A stretch of DNA of 15,138 bases, from the NCBI GenBank assembly GCA_029933535.1, contig JAOZNZ010000018.1:1-15138 (forward strand). Reading direction: 5' to 3'. Under the pieces are notes generated by a model. The model searched no databases and was not told the origin of the DNA. It saw only the letters and a program-made list of their open reading frames with translations. Shown here one piece after another: positions 12,571 through 15,138 of the stretch. Made by a program: the position numbers and the translations under genes. Position 1 is the stretch's first letter; each line of letters opens with the position of its first letter. The stretch is from a bacterium. Lineage in GTDB: Bacteria > Auribacterota > UBA3054 > B51-G9.

Positions 12571-12616
12571 TTGCTAAAAAATCGAAGTTTGAGTATCATA
12601 TATATATACTTAAACT
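12571..12616 (+). promoter_or_regulatory. Putative M48 promoter overlapped by an 11-base dyad
   Basis: TTGCTA (12571-12576) and TATCAT (12594-12599) are 17 bases apart, matching consensus at 4/6 and 5/6. An inverted repeat with 11-base arms, AGTTTGAGTAT at 12586-12596 and ATACTTAAACT at 12606-12616 (one mismatch), straddles the -10 and the expected start site near 12606. That position suits a repressor operator. Alternatively it is an RNA hairpin at the 5' end of the transcript. Confidence 0.35.
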
Positions 12617-12639
12617 AATTATTTATAAATTAACGGAGT

Positions 12640-13443
12640 ATGAAAATTATGAAAAAATTACTGACACTCTTAGCCATTGCAATGATGATAAGCTCTTGCA
12701 GTATAGTTCCCGTAACCGGCAGACGTCAATTAAATATGATTCCTGATTCTACTATGCTGTCGATGAGTTATCAACAATATGATGATTTTTTGAAAAGTAA
12801 TAAGAAAAGTTCAAATAAGCAGCAGACGGAACTTGTCAAAAGAACCGGCAAAAAAATTCAGAAAGCTGTAGAAAAATATCTCGCTGATAATGGAATGGCA
12901 GACAGAATTGCTGACTATAACTGGGAATTTAACCTCGTGGATAGCCCTGAACAAAATGCATGGTGTATGCCCGGTGGAAAAGTTGTCATTTATTCGGGAA
13001 TATTACCTTTGACAAAAACAGAAACCGGACTTGCTGTTGTTATGGGACATGAAATCGCACATGCAATCGCCGAACACGGCAACGAAAGAATGAGTCAGCA
13101 GATGCTTGTTCAAATGGGCGGAACGGCTTTGTCTACCGCATTAAAGACAAAACCGGCGGAGACACAGCAAATGTGGATGAAAGCTTACGGATTGAGCGCG
13201 CAGTACGGGGCAGTTCTCCCGTATAGTAGATTGCAGGAAAGCGAAGCGGATAAACTCGGTTTGATTTTTATGTCAATTGCAGGTTACGACCCGAGAGAAG
13301 CTGTTCCATTTTGGCAAAGAATGAGCGAAAACAAAAATGGTCAGGCACCTCCGGAATTTATGAGTACTCATCCTGCTGACGAAACAAGAATTAATAAAAT
13401 AAAAGAAGATCTGCCCGAGGCGTTGAAATATTATAAAAAGTAA
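12640..13443 (+). CDS. M48 family metalloprotease lipoprotein
   Basis: A 267-residue zinc protease of the M48 type, resembling the lipoprotein or periplasmic proteases LoiP and BepA and lacking the TM helices of HtpX. The lipobox ISSC puts the lipidated cysteine at residue 20, so it acts in the envelope. The zinc site is HEIAH (137-141) with the glutamate in LQESEADKLG (Glu202) as third ligand. NAWCMPGGKVVIYSGIL (106-122) and the C-terminal STHP (242-245) are further family marks. Likely role is removal of misfolded envelope proteins. The only clear GGAG in the window (12635-12638) lies one base before the ATG at 12640 but ten before a second ATG at 12649, so translation may start at 12649 (MKKLLTLL...). 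An exported TPR protein gene follows. Confidence 0.92.
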   Translation: MKIMKKLLTLLAIAMMISSCSIVPVTGRRQLNMIPDSTMLSMSYQQYDDFLKSNKKSSNKQQTELVKRTGKKIQKAVEKYLADNGMADRIADYNWEFNLVDSPEQNAWCMPGGKVVIYSGILPLTKTETGLAVVMGHEIAHAIAEHGNERMSQQMLVQMGGTALSTALKTKPAETQQMWMKAYGLSAQYGAVLPYSRLQESEADKLGLIFMSIAGYDPREAVPFWQRMSENKNGQAPPEFMSTHPADETRINKIKEDLPEALKYYKK

Positions 13444-13647
<204 letters not shown>

Positions 13648-13843
13648 ATGGAAAAAAAGTGCGATTTAGAAGAAAGACTGCTTGAATATGGAGTAATGAT
13701 AATCAATGCTTATTGAATCTGACACTATGATTGATCCCACTCTATATGAAACCGAAGAACTTATAAAGATATTTGTCGTCAGCATTAGTACAGCGCAAAG
13801 AAATGCAATGGACGACATTCATCTAAGCAAGCATGAAAGCTAA
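13648..13843 (+). pseudogene. Remnant of a four-helix-bundle (S23/IVS-type) protein gene
   Basis: An ATG at 13648 opens a 22-codon frame, MEKKCDLEERLLEYGVMIIN and two more residues, ending at TGA 13714-13716. DLEERLL..GV.II is the usual N-terminus of four-helix-bundle proteins of the 23S rRNA intervening-sequence type. In a different frame, 13709-13843 reads LIESDTMIDPTLYETEELIK then IFVVSISTAQRN, resembling the C-terminal helix of the same family (EANELIAIL.ASIKTAKRN). The roughly 60 middle residues are missing and the frame is broken, so this is a deletion remnant. Both halves are identified from memory of the family pattern. Confidence 0.65.
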
Positions 13844-13851
13844 ATTTATTG

Positions 13852-15057
13852 ATGAACAATGAAAATAATATGTTACTGAATTGCAAAAATATAATCTCCG
13901 TTCTAGTGTTGATTTTTACTATTGGCTGGATTAGTGTAATTCCGGCAATTGCTTCCCGTACAAGTGAAAATGTGAAAAAACACATAAAACTTGGGAAATA
14001 TGCAGCACAATCTAGTGATTACGATCGGTCAATCCAGCATTACAAAGAAGCGCTAAACACATCTCCGAGATCAAAAACTATTCTTTTTACTCTTGGCGCA
14101 CTTTATCAAAAAACAGGAGAATATGAAAAAGCGGGAAAAATTTACAAAAAACTTATTGACCTTTATCCTCTTGATGCTAATGTTCGTTTATGCCAAGGTG
14201 GATTGTTCCTGGTGCAAAATAGAATTGACCTCGCGGTAAATGAATTTAAAATGGCAACAGAACTTGACCGCGAAAATTCGACGGCATACAGAAATCTCGG
14301 TTATGCGCAATTAATTGGCGGGGCAGCTTATTCCGCCGCAAAATCTCTTGAAAAAGCGGCAAATTTAAATACAAATGACGCTTTGATTTATTTTGATCTC
14401 GGAGGGGCATATAGCAAACTCGGTAAAACAAAAAAAGCTTTGCGAGCTTTTCGCAGCGGCTTAGCAATTGATAATTCGTTTGCCGGAAAGCAAACTTATA
14501 CAAAAAGTCTTGAGGATTGTGAGGGAAACCGATTAACCACAGCGATTTCAGATTTTAACAATAATAATTTTAAAAAAGCGGAAAAAAAATTTAAAAATTT
14601 GATTAGTGATTTTCCTGATCACGCACTCTTGTATGTTTATTTTGGCCATACACTCCATTTTAAAAAACCGCCGGAACCGTTTGCCGCGGAGGCAGCTTAT
14701 AGAAAAGCTTTGGCTAATTTGAATTTTACTGTTTTAACACCTTTGCAAAATGCTTATTTGCTTGATAATCTCGGTATGATTAGAATGAATTTCGGAGACT
14801 ATGCTGAAGCTGAAGACCTTTTTAAAAAAGCCGTGGATAAAAATACAGAATATCCTGTGGCTTATTTTAATTATGGGTGTATGCTTGCGAGAAGAGGACT
14901 TATTGATCCTGCGGCAGTTAGTTTTGCAGAAGCTGCACGTTACGACAAAAATTTTGTTAATTATGTTTCTTCTCACGCGGCGCTGGATGGTTTCAGAAAA
15001 ACATCGGCTTATACAAACTTTTTGAACACTTGTAAGAAAGAAAGAAAGATGGAGTAA
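13852..15057 (+). CDS. Exported TPR-repeat protein
   Basis: About 401 residues. The reading frame can be extended one codon to a TTG at 13849, but ATG 13852 or 13870 is the more likely start. A hydrophobic signal segment (about 14-34, ending AIAS) predicts export, with no lipobox cysteine. At least eight tetratricopeptide units follow: about 42-72, 75-107, 109-141, 144-175, 177-208, 231-291 (irregular), 303-332 and 335-365. The C-terminal LDGFRKTSAYTNFL (378-391) is the common capping motif L..LR..P.F..L of TPR proteins. TPRs bind proteins, so an envelope scaffold or adaptor is likely. It is on the strand of the M48 protease but separated by repeats and a pseudogene. The stop is followed by two tandem arrays. 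Confidence 0.85.
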   Translation: MNNENNMLLNCKNIISVLVLIFTIGWISVIPAIASRTSENVKKHIKLGKYAAQSSDYDRSIQHYKEALNTSPRSKTILFTLGALYQKTGEYEKAGKIYKKLIDLYPLDANVRLCQGGLFLVQNRIDLAVNEFKMATELDRENSTAYRNLGYAQLIGGAAYSAAKSLEKAANLNTNDALIYFDLGGAYSKLGKTKKALRAFRSGLAIDNSFAGKQTYTKSLEDCEGNRLTTAISDFNNNNFKKAEKKFKNLISDFPDHALLYVYFGHTLHFKKPPEPFAAEAAYRKALANLNFTVLTPLQNAYLLDNLGMIRMNFGDYAEAEDLFKKAVDKNTEYPVAYFNYGCMLARRGLIDPAAVSFAEAARYDKNFVNYVSSHAALDGFRKTSAYTNFLNTCKKERKME

Positions 15058-15089
15058 TGGATTGATGGAATACTGGATTGATGGAATAC
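15058..15089. repeat. Tandem duplication of a 16-base unit
   Basis: Two perfect copies of TGGATTGATGGAATAC at 15058-15073 and 15074-15089, starting directly after the TAA of the TPR gene and running into the next array. Confidence 0.9.
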
Positions 15090-15138
15090 TGACACCTGAC
15101 ACCTGACACCTGACACCTGACACCTGACACCTGACACC
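15089..15138. repeat. Heptamer tandem array CTGACAC, at least seven units
   Basis: Seven perfect CTGACAC units from 15089 to 15137 and one further base; the array runs off the end of the window, so its full length is unknown. Same period as the other arrays but a different unit. Confidence 0.95.

Noticed and set aside
13849..13851. TTG start of the TPR gene
   Set aside because: It is immediately followed by ATG at 13852, with another ATG at 13870 next to the signal peptide; no ribosome-binding site favours the TTG.
14734..15123. Minus-strand 129-codon open frame at the window end
   Set aside because: Its first codons translate the CTGACAC array and the rest is antisense to TPR repeats.

Overview
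The window is AT-rich bacterial DNA (roughly a third G+C by eye). Coding is dense, but the intergenic gaps are packed with short tandem repeats and C/G-rich palindromes. Almost no gene has a Shine-Dalgarno sequence; starts sit behind A/T-rich leaders. That, lipoprotein signals of the MKK...C type, and intergenic elements of the 'CCCCCTTT-nnn-AAAGGGGG', 'TATCGGGA' and 'ATTCGTG...TTCGTGG' kinds suggest an FCB-group (Ignavibacteria-, Cloacimonadota- or Bacteroidota-like) or neighbouring bacterium. I cannot place it more precisely. I see no rRNA, tRNA, CRISPR array, transposase or phage genes.

Layout. 191-2657 (+): three unrelated single genes, namely a DUF1638 protein, a type I 3-dehydroquinate dehydratase (aroD) and a small HEAT-repeat lipoprotein. 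They are separated by repeats. 2815-12503 (-): nine genes on one strand. In transcription order these are a 102-aa conserved small protein, a MutL/GlmL-type ASKHA ATPase, an ORF6N-domain protein, a TPR-tailed lipoprotein, a soluble protein with a barrel-sandwich-like N-terminus and a KOW-like C-terminus, a DUF6754-type membrane protein, a six-TM protein, a protein with a large extracytoplasmic domain, and another six-TM protein. 12640-15057 (+): an M48 metalloprotease lipoprotein, the wreck of a four-helix-bundle gene, and an exported TPR protein. The window ends inside a heptamer repeat array.

The minus-strand cluster is the interesting part. Its gene products fall into three sets: cytosolic (102-aa protein, ASKHA ATPase, KOW protein), inner-membrane (four proteins, one with a predicted cytosolic domain and one with a predicted periplasmic domain) and envelope lipoprotein. 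The set reads like an envelope-associated machine with a MutL-type nucleotide-binding component. No corrinoid mutase, the normal partner of MutL/GlmL, is present. I know of no assigned function for this set; what it does is open. The ORF6N gene looks like a passenger inside it. The M48 protease and exported TPR protein downstream could work together in envelope protein quality control, an inference from the BepA precedent (one protein with both domains).
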